Positions 24,965-34,433 of a stretch of 64,000 bases of DNA are shown one piece after another. The notes under the pieces are model-generated. The model ran no database searches and was not told the origin of the DNA. It was given only the letters and a program-made list of their open reading frames with translations. Every line of letters starts with the position of its first letter. Position 1 is the first letter of the stretch. The stretch comes from Mycoplasmopsis agalactiae PG2 (GTDB lineage Bacteria; Bacillota_I; Bacilli_A; Mycoplasmatales; Metamycoplasmataceae). The translations under genes were made by a program, and so were the position numbers. The stretch lies in contig NC_009497.1 of NCBI RefSeq assembly GCF_000063605.1, positions 62,001-126,000 on the forward strand. Reading direction: 5' to 3'.

Positions 24965-26125
24965 ATGCCTAAATCGATTAGATCATTCTTCCCATTAGCC
25001 TATAAAATAGTATATTTGGACACAGCAGCCTTAGCGCTTAAACCTAAGCCATCCATTACTGAAAGCAACAATTTTTATAATTTATATTCGGTTAGCACAA
25101 GAACTAATAATTCTCCATTAGGCATTTATACCAATAAAATAGTTAATGAAGTTAGACGCAAAATTGCATTACTAACTGATGCTAAAGAAAATGAAGTAAT
25201 TTTTACTTCCGGAGCAACAGATTCACTAAATAAGTTTGCACAAATGTACATGCAAAAATTAAAAGCCGGTGATCAAATAATTTTGCATGGCTATAATCAC
25301 TCATCAAATATGATTCCATGAATTGTGTTAGCCAAAGAACACAATATAGATGTAAAAATTGTTGACACCCCTGATTTAGAAAGTGCTATAAACAGCAAAA
25401 CCAAAGTTGTAGCATTTTCACAATTAACCAATAATTTTCAAGTAAAAATAGATATAGAAAGCCTTTATAAAAAATGTCACAAAGTTGGAGCAATATTAGT
25501 AAATGATGCAGCTCAGGCTATAGTTTATGAAAAAGTCAGTTTGCAAAATTGTGATGTTATAGCTTTTAGTGCAAATAAATTTTATGGGCCGACAGGCCTA
25601 GGGGCTTTAATTGTTAAAGAACATATATTAAAAGAATTAGATCCTGTTACTTTTGGCGGTGGCACAATCAATTCAGTAAACAAAGATAATAGTTTTATAA
25701 TTAAAAATAGTATCGAAAAATTTGAGCCTGGAACACTTAATTTTGCAGCTATCTTTATGTTTAATAGGTCAATTGATTTTTTTAACCAATATATTGGTTA
25801 TGAAAAAAGCAAGCAAATATTAAAAAAACTAAGCAATTATGCATACGACGAGCTTTTGAAAGTACAAAATATTGAAATCTATTCAAAAAGAGATGATCAC
25901 ATAATTTTATTTAACATAAAGGGAATTAATTCGCAAGATGTAGCGCATTTTTTAGGTGTAAATAACATATATGTGCGTTCAGGAATCTTTTGCGCCCACT
26001 ATTTAAAAAATTTTGCTTGTAACGATTCCTTCGTCAGGGTTTCGCTAGGGGTTTACAACAATAAAAATGACATTAATAAGCTAACTCATGCATTAAAAAA
26101 AGGAGGTGATTTCATTGTCTTATAG
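24965..26125 (+). CDS. sufS: Cysteine desulfurase (SufS/Csd class)
   Basis: This 386-residue PLP enzyme supplies sulfur for Fe-S clusters or thiolation. It has VYLDTAALALKP, FTSGATDSLN, VNDAAQA and the PLP lysine in SANKFYGPTGLGAL (usual SxHK has N in place of H). FGGGTINSV and the catalytic cysteine in RSGIFCAHY are also present. It lies 3 bases after pip and overlaps sufU by 11 bases. The Asn in place of His next to the PLP lysine is mildly unusual. Confidence 0.92.
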
Positions 26126-26543
26126 TTTTGAACAAAAAAGAGAAATTATTATGAGTAATTATCTTAAGCCTTCTTTTAAAAAGGATGTGCAAAATAAAAA
26201 AATAGAATCTTTTAGCAACTCTTGTGGTGATTACTTAGAAGCTGATTATATAATCGAAAATAAAATTTTAAAAGATTTACATTTTAATGGCAATGGCTGT
26301 GCTTATTTTATCTCATCAGCTAATTTGCTTTGCAAGTATTTAAATAGTACAACTATAGATGAATCACTCTATTTTATAGACTTATTCGAAAAAAATATTA
26401 CTGGAAAGCCTCTAAGTGATGAAGAAAAAAACAAACTTGGAGAGCTATTAGTTTTTGATAATGTTAATCAACATGCTAACAGGCTTGACTGTGTGCAAAT
26501 GCTAAGCAAACTATTAAAAGAAAAATTAAAAAATGAACAATAA
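26115..26543 (+). CDS. sufU: Fe-S scaffold / sulfur acceptor SufU (IscU-like)
   Basis: This 142-residue protein has three SufU/IscU cysteines in order: SNSCGD, GNGCAY and RLDCVQ. The start is taken as TTG at 26115 because a strong AAAGGAGG lies 8-9 bases ahead. It overlaps the end of sufS, so the two form a minimal SufS-SufU pair. SufU accepts persulfide sulfur from SufS. One CTATAAAAYAG motif lies in the gene (26369-26379). Confidence 0.9.
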   Translation: MSYSFEQKREIIMSNYLKPSFKKDVQNKKIESFSNSCGDYLEADYIIENKILKDLHFNGNGCAYFISSANLLCKYLNSTTIDESLYFIDLFEKNITGKPLSDEEKNKLGELLVFDNVNQHANRLDCVQMLSKLLKEKLKNEQ

Positions 26544-27780
26544 AAACATTATATTTCATATAGATTTCGACTCATACTTTGTAAGCGCGCACAGATCAAA
26601 AGATCATAGGTTAAAAAATAAACCTGTTGCAGTTTCAAATGGATTAAGTCGCTCAATTTGCTCTAGTATTTCATATGAGTTAAAAAATGCTGGCATAAAA
26701 GTCGGCTGACCAAGATTTATGATTGAAAAAAAGGCTCCTGAAACAATTTTTGTCGAGCCTAATTTTGACTTATACTATACAACATCAAACAATATTTTTG
26801 ATTACATTGCATCAAATTACACTGCTAATATTGAAGTCGGTTCAATTGATGAATGTTGGGTTGATGTTACTGCTATAGCAGAAGGCAAAAATCCTGTTGC
26901 GCTTGCTAGAAAATTGCAAGAAGATATCAACGAGATCTTTGACATTCCTATTTCGATAGGAATTTCTTATTCAAAATGAGCTGCTAAAATAGCTAGTGAT
27001 TTAGCTAAGCCATTTGGCGTTAAATTTATTGAAAATCATAATGATCTTGAGACTCAAATTTGGCCACTAAATATCCAAAAGTACTATGGAATAGGCGAAA
27101 AAACCGCTGACAAATTAATAAAAGCAGATGTTAAAACAATTGGCCAGTTAGCTCGTTCTAGTGAGTTAAATTCCGATTTATACATGATTTTTAGAAACAG
27201 ACTGTCTGCTTTTATTAATGAAGCTAATGGCAATGGCAATGATAAGCTAACATATGAGCATAACAATTTAAAAGGTATAGGCAATGAGCTTACATTTCCG
27301 CTTTATGACTTTTATGAACGAAGTGAAATATATAAAGTAATTAAAAATATTGCATATAAAGTAAGTCATAGAGCACAAAATCGTAATGTTGTTGGCTTTA
27401 CTTTAACAGTAATAATCAGAAGCGTTTCTAAAGTTTGAAAAGGCAAGCAAATGAAATTGGTTGAGCCAACTAATGATGCTGAACAAATTTATAAAAATGC
27501 CATTATACTCTTTGAAAAATTGTGAAAAGAGCAACCTATTCGTGGCGTTGGCTTAAGATTAACTAACTTAATTAATGAGTTTGAACATTTTAAACAACTT
27601 ACAATTTTTGACACATATGACGATTACAAGCAGGAAAGCAAAGTAAATAATATAATTAATGATATAAACAAAAAAGTTGGCAAGGTTGTTTTAAAAACCG
27701 GCTACAGAGTTTCTAAAGAAAAAATAAAAGAGTCTGTGCAAAGTAGATATCTTGAAGATGATTTAGGAATAAGAAAGTAG
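26533..27780 (+). CDS. dinB: Y-family DNA polymerase IV (DinB/UmuC-like)
   Basis: This 415-residue translesion polymerase has FHIDFDSYFVSAHR (catalytic Asp block), VGSIDECWVDVT (second catalytic Asp-Glu) and the ISIGISYSKWAAKIASDLAKP palm segment. A helix-hairpin-helix region (YYGIGEKTADKL) and a little-finger domain (about 290-390) follow. It overlaps the end of sufU by 11 bases. The C-terminus has no evident clamp motif. Confidence 0.92.
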
Positions 27781-27786
27781 GAAAAA

Positions 27787-28881
27787 ATGAAAATTGGATT
27801 GTTTGGGGGCTCATTTAACCCTGTGCATAATGGACACATTAAAATTGCTGAATTTGCCTATAAAACACTAGGTTTGGACAAAATTTACTTCATCCCTACT
27901 GCTATTAGTCCATTCAAAAAGAAAAATCAAGTAGCCGCAGATAGTGACAGAATTAATATGCTAAATTTGGCTTTAGAAAACTTTAGCTATAACTCAGAAG
28001 TGTCTTTGTTTGAGATAAAAAGAGGAGGAGTTAGTTACACTTTTGAAACAATAAGATATTTTAAAAATAAGTTTCCAAACGATGAACTCTTTTTCATAAT
28101 GGGCTCTGATTTGTTGCCTAAATTTCATAAATGAGAATATGCAGATGAGATGACTAAAAGTTGCCAATTTGTTGTTTATAAACGTAGCAAAAATATAAAT
28201 AAAATTAATGCCAAAAAGTACGGCATTAAAATTATGAATAATCCAATTTTTGATGAATCATCTACTAAAGTTAGACAAGGTGAGTTAGATCTAACTGATA
28301 ATAAAGTCAATAACTATATTGGAAATAACTTTCTATATGCAAAGGAAATCATTTATTCATTACTAACAGCAAAAAGAGCTAAACATTGTGTAGCTGCTGC
28401 TGAGTTTGCTGTTATGCTAGCTAAATCAATACAATATGATGCAAAAAAAGCTTATTATGCAGGCTTATTTCACGATATTTGTAAGGAATTAGACGAAAAT
28501 GAATCCAGAGCATTTATCAATCAATTTGTTGAAAATGCTTATGATAGAAAATTATTTCCAAATTATAAGCTTCACCAACTTGCTGGGGCACTATGGTTTA
28601 AACATATTTATATGAATGATGATGACGAAATTTATAATGCTATCAGGATTCACACATCACTAGCATTAGAATTATCAACATTAGATAAAATTTTGTATAT
28701 AGCAGATAAAATTTGTGATGGACGTGCTTTTGCAGGAGTGCAAAAGCTAAGACAGCTAGCGCTAGAAGACTTTAATGAGTGCTTTAAGCAAGTTGTTAAA
28801 AGAAACATTGAATACAATCTTGCCAAAAACATTACTTTTAGTGATGAGCAAAATGAGATCAATAATAAGTGGTCTAAGTAG
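27787..28881 (+). CDS. nadD: Nicotinate-nucleotide adenylyltransferase fused to YqeK-type HD phosphohydrolase
   Basis: This 364-residue bifunctional protein has an N-terminal NadD domain: GLFGGSFNPVHNGHIKIAE (nucleotidyl transfer HxGH), FIPTAISPFKKK and FIMGSDLLPKFHKW. The C-terminal domain from about residue 195 has the HD motif FHDICKELDENE and ALELSTLDKILYIADKI, as in YqeK. NadD makes deamido-NAD. YqeK proteins hydrolyse diadenosine tetraphosphate. In many firmicutes these are adjacent genes; here they are one chain. Confidence 0.92.
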
Positions 28882-28895
28882 AATGTGATTATAAT

Positions 28896-29636
28896 ATGCC
28901 AGAATTAGTAAGAGTACAAAAATTAATAGCACAATCAGGCCTAATGTCAAGGCGAGATGCTGAAAAAATGATTTCCAAGGGTCTTGTTTTTGTTAATGGA
29001 ATTAAGTCATCTATTGGCGATAAAGCAAGCATGAATGATGAAATAAAAGTAAATGGCAAAATAATAAATTTGACCAAAAACACTGTTTTTAAGTATTATT
29101 TGCTTAATAAACCTAAGAACACTATAACAACTTCAAAAGATCCTAAGGGTCGTCACACTGTTATTGATTTAATTAACACTAGCGAAAGAATTGTCCCTGT
29201 TGGTAGACTGGATCGTAATACAACTGGCGTTTTATTACTCACAACTGATTATGAGTTAGTTAACAAATTAACGCATCCTAAATATGAAATCGAAAGAGTT
29301 TATCGTGCTAGAATTGATTCGCCTTTAACATTAAAAGAATTTAGAGAGCTTAATGCAGGCATTGAAATTGATGGAAAAATGAGCTACCAAATTGTTGATC
29401 AAGTTGATACAAAAAGCTACCTAATTTCACTTCATGTTGGCTCATACCATCATGTTAAAAAATTATTTGAAAAAATTGGCCACAGTGTCTTAACTTTAAA
29501 AAGAGTTTCTTATGCCAATTTAACTGTTGACAAATTGCCTGAAGGAATGTATCGGGAATTAACAATTAAAGAAGTTAAAAATCTTAAACTTCTTGTAGAA
29601 CAGCAAGAAAAAAAATTATGTCAAAATGAAAAGTAA
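28896..29636 (+). CDS. rluB: RNA pseudouridine synthase (RluB/RsuA family)
   Basis: This 246-residue enzyme has an N-terminal S4 RNA-binding domain (VRVQKLIAQSGLMSRRDAEK, then VFVNG) and the catalytic motif VGRLDRNTTGVLLLTTD. It isomerises uridine in 23S rRNA or a related RNA; the exact target is inferred from family. TATAAT immediately precedes the ATG, but it is too close to act as the promoter of this start. The end overlaps the next gene by 19 bases. Confidence 0.93.
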   Translation: MPELVRVQKLIAQSGLMSRRDAEKMISKGLVFVNGIKSSIGDKASMNDEIKVNGKIINLTKNTVFKYYLLNKPKNTITTSKDPKGRHTVIDLINTSERIVPVGRLDRNTTGVLLLTTDYELVNKLTHPKYEIERVYRARIDSPLTLKEFRELNAGIEIDGKMSYQIVDQVDTKSYLISLHVGSYHHVKKLFEKIGHSVLTLKRVSYANLTVDKLPEGMYRELTIKEVKNLKLLVEQQEKKLCQNEK

Positions 29637-30811
29637 GATTGACCTTTTTGCCTATTTCACTAGCCTCCTTGTCAATAATATCAGCGAGTTGTCAAGGCAG
29701 TTTTTATAGACAAAAAGATGTATTTGAAACTGAATTTTCAAAAGAAATGTTTGAGTACTATAATCAATACAAAAATATATGAGAACAGATAACCAATTTT
29801 ATATCTAACGATTCATATAAAAAGTATTTTTTAGATAACTACAGCAAGATTGATCATATAACTAAAGAATGAAAAAATGTAATTGATCAAATATTGCCCT
29901 ATATGGGCACAAATAAAGATGGTAAGCAAGACCACAAGTTAGAATTAGGCTATAAAACAGGTACAGACGGAAAATTTGAATTGATCAACAATTCTATTAA
30001 CAGCGAGTTGTTATTTAATGAATTAACTGACAAACCTAAAAATAAAGAGATAAATATTAGAACAAATATTGGTTATATTGCAATTTTGAACGAAGAAGTT
30101 AATAACATAATAAGTGATTATGTGCAAGATTTAAGAAAAAGCAAATCTGATTCATTATTTAAAAGCTTTTATAATGAATTTGATATTTTGCCGGGGTGGC
30201 CATTATTTAAAAATTTGAGCGAAAAAGAAAGATATAGATATCAAAATCTTTTTTTAGAGAGCCTAGTTAAAAAATATTCTGGAATGCAAAGTGAGTACTC
30301 TCGTAAGTTTTTTGACTCTCAAAAAGTCAATATTGACTACAAAAATATAAGAGGTATTACTCCTGAAGGAAATACCTATCACACTCATGCCTTGGTCAAT
30401 TTATGATATGAATGAAATAAAGTTATCTTGCCTGAAGTTGATGATTCTTCAAATTCAAATGATAAAAGAGTATGAAAAAATAACAAAATTTTTGAGACTG
30501 TTGAATTTTTCAAAAATGTCTATAAACCAGCCCAAAAAGTTAAAAATGAACATAATTCAAAATTGATCTTAAGATTTTCTAAAATAGATGAGTCATCTAA
30601 TTCACAAAATCAAGTAAAAGAATTTGAACTTGAGAATCTTTTTGACAAATTTGTTCTGGCTTTAGTTGATGATAAAGAGAAATGAAATATAAAAATTTAC
30701 CCAAGTGACTTAGATTACAATGATTTTGCTTTTGTATTTAAAAACCTATTTCAAGAGCTAATTGACATAAGTGCAAAAATTAACTTTACAATTAAAAATT
30801 ACAAGAACTAA
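29618..30811 (+). CDS. Putative lipoprotein
   Basis: This 397-residue protein has a basic N-terminus, a hydrophobic stretch and a lipobox ending SIISASC (lipidated Cys about residue 24). The mature part is hydrophilic and rich in Lys, Asn and Asp, with no recognised domain. It begins inside the end of rluB in another frame. Surface-exposed after Lgt/Lsp processing is inferred. One CTATAAAAYAG motif lies in the gene (29950-29960). Confidence 0.85.
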
Positions 30812-30814
30812 ATA

Positions 30815-30820
30815 TATAAT
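30815..30820 (+). promoter_or_regulatory. -10 element of rpoE-fba
   Basis: TATAAT lies 28 bases before the rpoE start. AGGGGAAAG (30836-30844) is the ribosome site. Confidence 0.6.
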
Positions 30821-30848
30821 TTAAATAATATTAATTAGGGGAAAGTAT

Positions 30849-31109
30849 ATGAAAACAATGTTAGATGTTGCCATTGAGTTTTTATTGGAAAAATCAGGTG
30901 GCAGCCAATATATGGAATTTGATACTATTTTTGATGAAGTTGAAGCACAACTTAAACCAAAATGAGAAAAAGAAGCAGCACAAAAAGAGCTTGATTATAG
31001 CAAGATTCGTCAAAACAAGATCGGTGAATTATACCGTTTATTAACTGTTGATTCACGTTTTGAAAGAAACAATCAAGGTTTATGAATTACTAGAGAAGGT
31101 TTTGAGTAA
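30849..31109 (+). CDS. rpoE: RNA polymerase delta subunit, short form
   Basis: This 86-residue protein matches the N-terminal HARE-HTH domain of firmicute delta: TMLDVAIEFLLEK near the start and KIRQNKIGELYRLLTVDSRF, then NQGLWITREG. The long acidic tail of the Bacillus protein (about 170 residues total) is missing. Delta tunes RNA polymerase recycling and promoter selectivity; the tail displaces nucleic acid, so this short form may only bind the enzyme (inference). It is followed 3 bases later by fba. Confidence 0.85.
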
Positions 31110-31112
31110 AAA

Positions 31113-31988
31113 ATGGCAAAACAATACTTGCTTACTAATGCAAAAGAAATATTGCTAGATGCTAAACTAAATAAATATGCAGTACCGCACATAAATATTA
31201 ATAATCTTGAGTGAGCTAAAAATATTTTAATTACTGCAAATGAATTAAGATCGCCTGTTATCTTAGGCGCAAGTATGGGTGCAATTAAGTACATGGGTGG
31301 ATACTCAACAGTGGCAAATTTAGTAAAGTCACTTGTTTATGATTTAAAAATTGATGTACCTGTTGTGCTCCATTTAGATCATGGAGATTTTGACTCTTGC
31401 TTTAAAGCAATCGATGCAGGTTTTACATCTGTTATGTTTGATGGCTCTATGCTTTCAATGGAAGAAAATTTAGCTAAAACAAAACTAGTTGTCGACTTTG
31501 CCAAAATGCATAATGTTTCTGTAGAAGCTGAAGTAGGTGCTATTGGCGGCGAAGAAGACGGAATTTCTTCAGCTGGTGTGATTTCAAATGTTGATGATGC
31601 TTTGAAGATGAAAGAAACCGGAATAGATGTTTTAGCAGCCGGAATTGGCAATATTCATGGTAAGTATCCTGAATCATGAAAGTCATTGGATTTTGAAGCA
31701 TTAAGTAAAATTGCCAGTGCCACAGACATTGGGATAGTTTTACACGGCGGCAGCGGGATTCCTACTGAACAAGTTTTAAAAGCAATTGGTTTAGGTGTAA
31801 CAAAAATTAATGTAAATACTGAGTTACAACTAGCATTTGCTGATGCTGTGGAAAAGTTTGTTATTTCAGGTGAATCAAAGAAAGGCAAGAATTTTGATCC
31901 TAGAAAATTACTTGCGCCTGGATGCAAAGCAATATGTGAAGCAGTAAAAGATAAAATAATTACCTTTAATTCACAAAACAGATACTAA
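31113..31988 (+). CDS. fba: Fructose-bisphosphate aldolase class II
   Basis: This 291-residue zinc aldolase splits fructose-1,6-bisphosphate in glycolysis. It has VPHININN, LHLDHGDFDSCFKAID (metal His and Asp), VEAEVGAIGGEEDG, GNIHGKYP and LHGGSGIP. GGVTKINVNTEL-like sequence (LGVTKINVNTEL) is present. It starts 3 bases after rpoE and ends at a strong terminator. Confidence 0.97.
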
Positions 31989-31992
31989 TCAA

Positions 31993-32033
31993 TAAAAAAA
32001 TGGGAAAAACGGCTTGATTTTCCCAATTTTTTT
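31993..32033 (+). terminator. Terminator of rpoE-fba
   Basis: The stem TGGGAAAA / TTTTCCCA is flanked by A-rich and T-rich runs, with T7 after it. Confidence 0.88.
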
Positions 32034-32072
32034 ATTTTTATAATCCTAATGCTTTTTCAAAACTATTAATAT

Positions 32073-32646
32073 ATGAAAGCTCTAAGATTTTTCATATCTG
32101 CATTAGTATTGCCTTATCAATTAGTAAGTTGCACCAATGTTGCCAATTATTACTTAAAAAGCACTAAAATTGATTCAAACGTCAGCATAATAGACGGGGA
32201 CACTATTTCATTTTTGCAAAATGACAAAAAGCAGACAATAAGGCTTTTTGGTATTGATGCACCAGAAACTTTTAAAGATAATATTCAAAAGTTAGCTAAA
32301 TTTGAAAACTTTTATGCACATCAGGCAAGAATTTACTTAACTAATATGATAAATAACAAAGAGTTGTACTATAGATTTATAAAGCATGATAAGTATAACC
32401 GAATTATTGCATTTTTGTACTATAAAACAAGCATAAACACATATTCTGATGTAGGTTTAGAATTAGTTAGAAATGGTTTAGCAAGAGTTCATTATATATC
32501 AGTCGATTCTAAGCATAAGTATGCAGTAAATGAAAAAAAACTTAGTTGAATATTTTTACAAGCTTAAAGCAGCGGAAAATGAAGCAAAAATCCAAAGAAT
32601 TAACATTTGACAACATGCACAAAAAGATGTATTTTACAAACCATAA
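32073..32646 (+). pseudogene. Staphylococcal-nuclease-like lipoprotein, frameshifted
   Basis: The first 158 codons give a lipoprotein (lipobox region LVSC at about residue 20) with a thermonuclease domain. The catalytic residues are present: VSIIDGDTISF, RLFGIDAPET, and the Arg in HDKYNRIIAF. The frame then stops at 32567. Dropping one A from the A8 run at 32533-32540 opens a frame to 32646 that gives NLVEYFYKLKAAENEAK and an INIWQH end, which fits the usual final helix and 'IW' of this family. The full protein would be 190 residues. Secreted nucleases let mycoplasmas scavenge nucleotides. As sequenced, the last helix is lost. Confidence 0.8.
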
Positions 32647-32650
32647 ATTT

Positions 32651-32681
32651 TTGTATGTAATTTAAGATTTAAATATATAAT
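32651..32681 (+). promoter_or_regulatory. Promoter of rplK-rplA
   Basis: TTGTAT (32651-32656) and TATAAT (32676-32681) are spaced by 19 bases. The leader to the rplK start is about 75 bases. Confidence 0.6.
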
Positions 32682-32712
32682 TAAAAAGCAATTTATTATA
32701 AATTGTTCTTTA

Positions 32713-32750
32713 CTAGTGGGAGATTAAATCGCTAGAACCACATTATCGAG
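32713..32750 (+). promoter_or_regulatory. Probable ribosomal protein L1 binding site in the rplK-rplA leader
   Basis: GTGGGAG (32716-32722) and GAACCAC (32735-32741) pair through GTGG/CCAC around an internal loop, just before the rplK ribosome site. L1 binds its own mRNA at a structure mimicking the L1 stalk of 23S rRNA, where a GGGAG strand is characteristic. The position ahead of the L11-L1 operon supports autoregulation. The call rests on motif and place only. Confidence 0.55.
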
Positions 32751-32763
32751 AGGATAACAAAAT

Positions 32764-33234
32764 ATGGCAAAATCAAAAGCTGATATTGTTCGTGTTCGTA
32801 AGTTACAATTTAATGCTAGTCAAGCTAAACCAGGTCCTGCTTTAGCAGGTGTTGGTATTAACATGCCAGAATTTACACGTGCATTTAACGACGCAACACG
32901 TGATAGAGGTAATGAACCAGTTCCAGTTCAAATTACTGTTTACAATGACAAATCATTTGAATTTAAACTATTCACTTCACCAGCAAGTTACAAATTAAAA
33001 CAAGCTGCAAAGATTGAAAGTGGAAGCTCAAATGCTAAGACAACTAAGGTTGCAACTATTACTGTTGATCAATTAAGAGAAATTGCTGAATACAAATTAC
33101 CTGACTTAAATACTGATGATGTTGAAGCTGCAATGGCAATTATCGCTGGTACAGCAAGAAATATGGGAATTTTAATTGACGGCTATGAAGGCGGCAAAGT
33201 TAAAAAATCTACTAAAACTGAAGGAGATAAATAA
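32764..33234 (+). CDS. rplK: 50S ribosomal protein L11
   Basis: This 156-residue protein has the L11 blocks QAKPGPALAGVGINMPEFTR, the PVPVQITVYNDKSFEF N-domain strand and the C-terminal RNA-binding domain, ending ARNMGILIDGYEGG. It has a Lys-rich tail slightly longer than usual. Its TAA overlaps the rplA ATG. L11 forms the factor-binding stalk base. Confidence 0.98.
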   Translation: MAKSKADIVRVRKLQFNASQAKPGPALAGVGINMPEFTRAFNDATRDRGNEPVPVQITVYNDKSFEFKLFTSPASYKLKQAAKIESGSSNAKTTKVATITVDQLREIAEYKLPDLNTDDVEAAMAIIAGTARNMGILIDGYEGGKVKKSTKTEGDK

Positions 33235-33929
33235 TGTCTGCAAAAGGCGGAAAGAAAATTCAAAACGCTAGAAGCTCATTTGACAAAAACATTGCTTACG
33301 ATTTAGCAGAAGCTGTTGAAATTGTTAAAAGAACTTCATATGCAAAATTTGATGCCTCAGTTGATTTAGTATTTAAGTTAAACCTTGACGTTAGAAAGGC
33401 TGACCAACAATTACGTGGTTCAGTTCTACTTCCAAATGGAACAGGTAAATCAATTTCAGTATTAGTTGTTACAAATAATGTTGAAAAACAAAAATTAGCC
33501 ACAGCTGCTGGTGCAGACCAAGTCGTTGATGGTCAAACATTGGAACAAAAAATTAAAGAGGATATATTTGACTTTGATGTTATGGTTGCTGACCCTGCAA
33601 TGATGCCATTATTAGGTAAATATGGTAAGAAACTTGGACCTAAAGGTCTTATGCCAAACCCTAAAACAGGTACAGTAACTCCAACTCCTGAAAAAGCAGT
33701 TGAAGAACTTAAAAAAGGTAAAGCAAACTATAGAACAGATAAAGCCGGTGTTGTTCATACATTAGTTGGAAAAGTATCAATGGATACTGAAAAATTAGTT
33801 GAAAACATCAAAACTGTTATTAGCTTAATTAAGAGACTAAAACCATCTGCTGTAAAAGGAACATATATCCAAAACATTGTTCTTTCAGCAACAATGGGTC
33901 CAGGTGTTAAAGTTAAGATTGAAAAATAA
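33234..33929 (+). CDS. rplA: 50S ribosomal protein L1
   Basis: This 231-residue protein has VDLVFKLNLDVRKADQQLRG, VADPAMMPLLGKYGKKLGP, then GLMPNPKTGTVT and VLSATMGPGVKVK. It overlaps rplK by one base. L1 binds the 23S rRNA L1 stalk and, in family members, represses the rplKA mRNA; a matching site lies in the leader. Confidence 0.98.
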   Translation: MSAKGGKKIQNARSSFDKNIAYDLAEAVEIVKRTSYAKFDASVDLVFKLNLDVRKADQQLRGSVLLPNGTGKSISVLVVTNNVEKQKLATAAGADQVVDGQTLEQKIKEDIFDFDVMVADPAMMPLLGKYGKKLGPKGLMPNPKTGTVTPTPEKAVEELKKGKANYRTDKAGVVHTLVGKVSMDTEKLVENIKTVISLIKRLKPSAVKGTYIQNIVLSATMGPGVKVKIEK

Positions 33930-33942
33930 TTAAACGCAGAAA

Positions 33943-33975
33943 AAATTCCGCCACACAAAGCGGAATTTATTTTTT
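33943..33975. terminator. Terminator of rplKA, shared with the convergent gene
   Basis: The stem AAATTCCGC / GCGGAATTT is followed by ATTTTTTT on the plus strand. The minus-strand membrane gene ends at its right border, so it may serve both. Confidence 0.85.
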
Positions 33976-34433
33976 TAAACTTTAGCAAGCAATGTTTTAA
34001 CCTGTTTTATAGAGTGAACAGCAAAAATTATAAGAAGAATTGATACTGCTGTTCTGACTAGCATAATAATGAAACTAACAGCTTGTCTAACTTTATTATT
34101 TCCATTATAAAAAGTTAATAAAGCAGTAATTATGTAAACCACGAAAAATATTAGAAATGCATTTGATGTTGAAAGCAATTTAATTCGGTCTTTGCGTAAA
34201 GAGACAAATGTTAATGATTCTATAAAGAAGAACAGCGCCATGAAGCATATTAGCACAAGAAATGCAAAATATACTGAATAAGCAACTTCCTGCAATATAA
34301 AGAGCGTGCTAAATTTGAATGATTCATCCAGCCTTGCTACTAAATTGAATAAATCAGTTATTAGCAAACCTGCTACCAGGACAATTATGGATATTGAAAA
34401 ACCAAGCATATTACGTAGACTAGATTTTTTCAT
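33975..34433 (-). CDS. Putative membrane protein (152 aa)
   Basis: Four hydrophobic segments are visible at about residues 10-30, 48-72, 90-110 and 122-142. The start and end are basic (MKKSS; KQVKTLLAKV). No family is recognised. It overlaps the end of the upstream disrupted gene by 14 bases and would be the last gene of a minus-strand membrane cluster starting at 35988. No TGA codon is used. Confidence 0.7.
   Translation of the reverse strand: MKKSSLRNMLGFSISIIVLVAGLLITDLFNLVARLDESFKFSTLFILQEVAYSVYFAFLVLICFMALFFFIESLTFVSLRKDRIKLLSTSNAFLIFFVVYIITALLTFYNGNNKVRQAVSFIIMLVRTAVSILLIIFAVHSIKQVKTLLAKV

Noticed and set aside
28890-28895. TATAAT touching the rluB ATG as its promoter
   Set aside because: Transcription would begin after the start codon; the gene is more likely read from the upstream operon.
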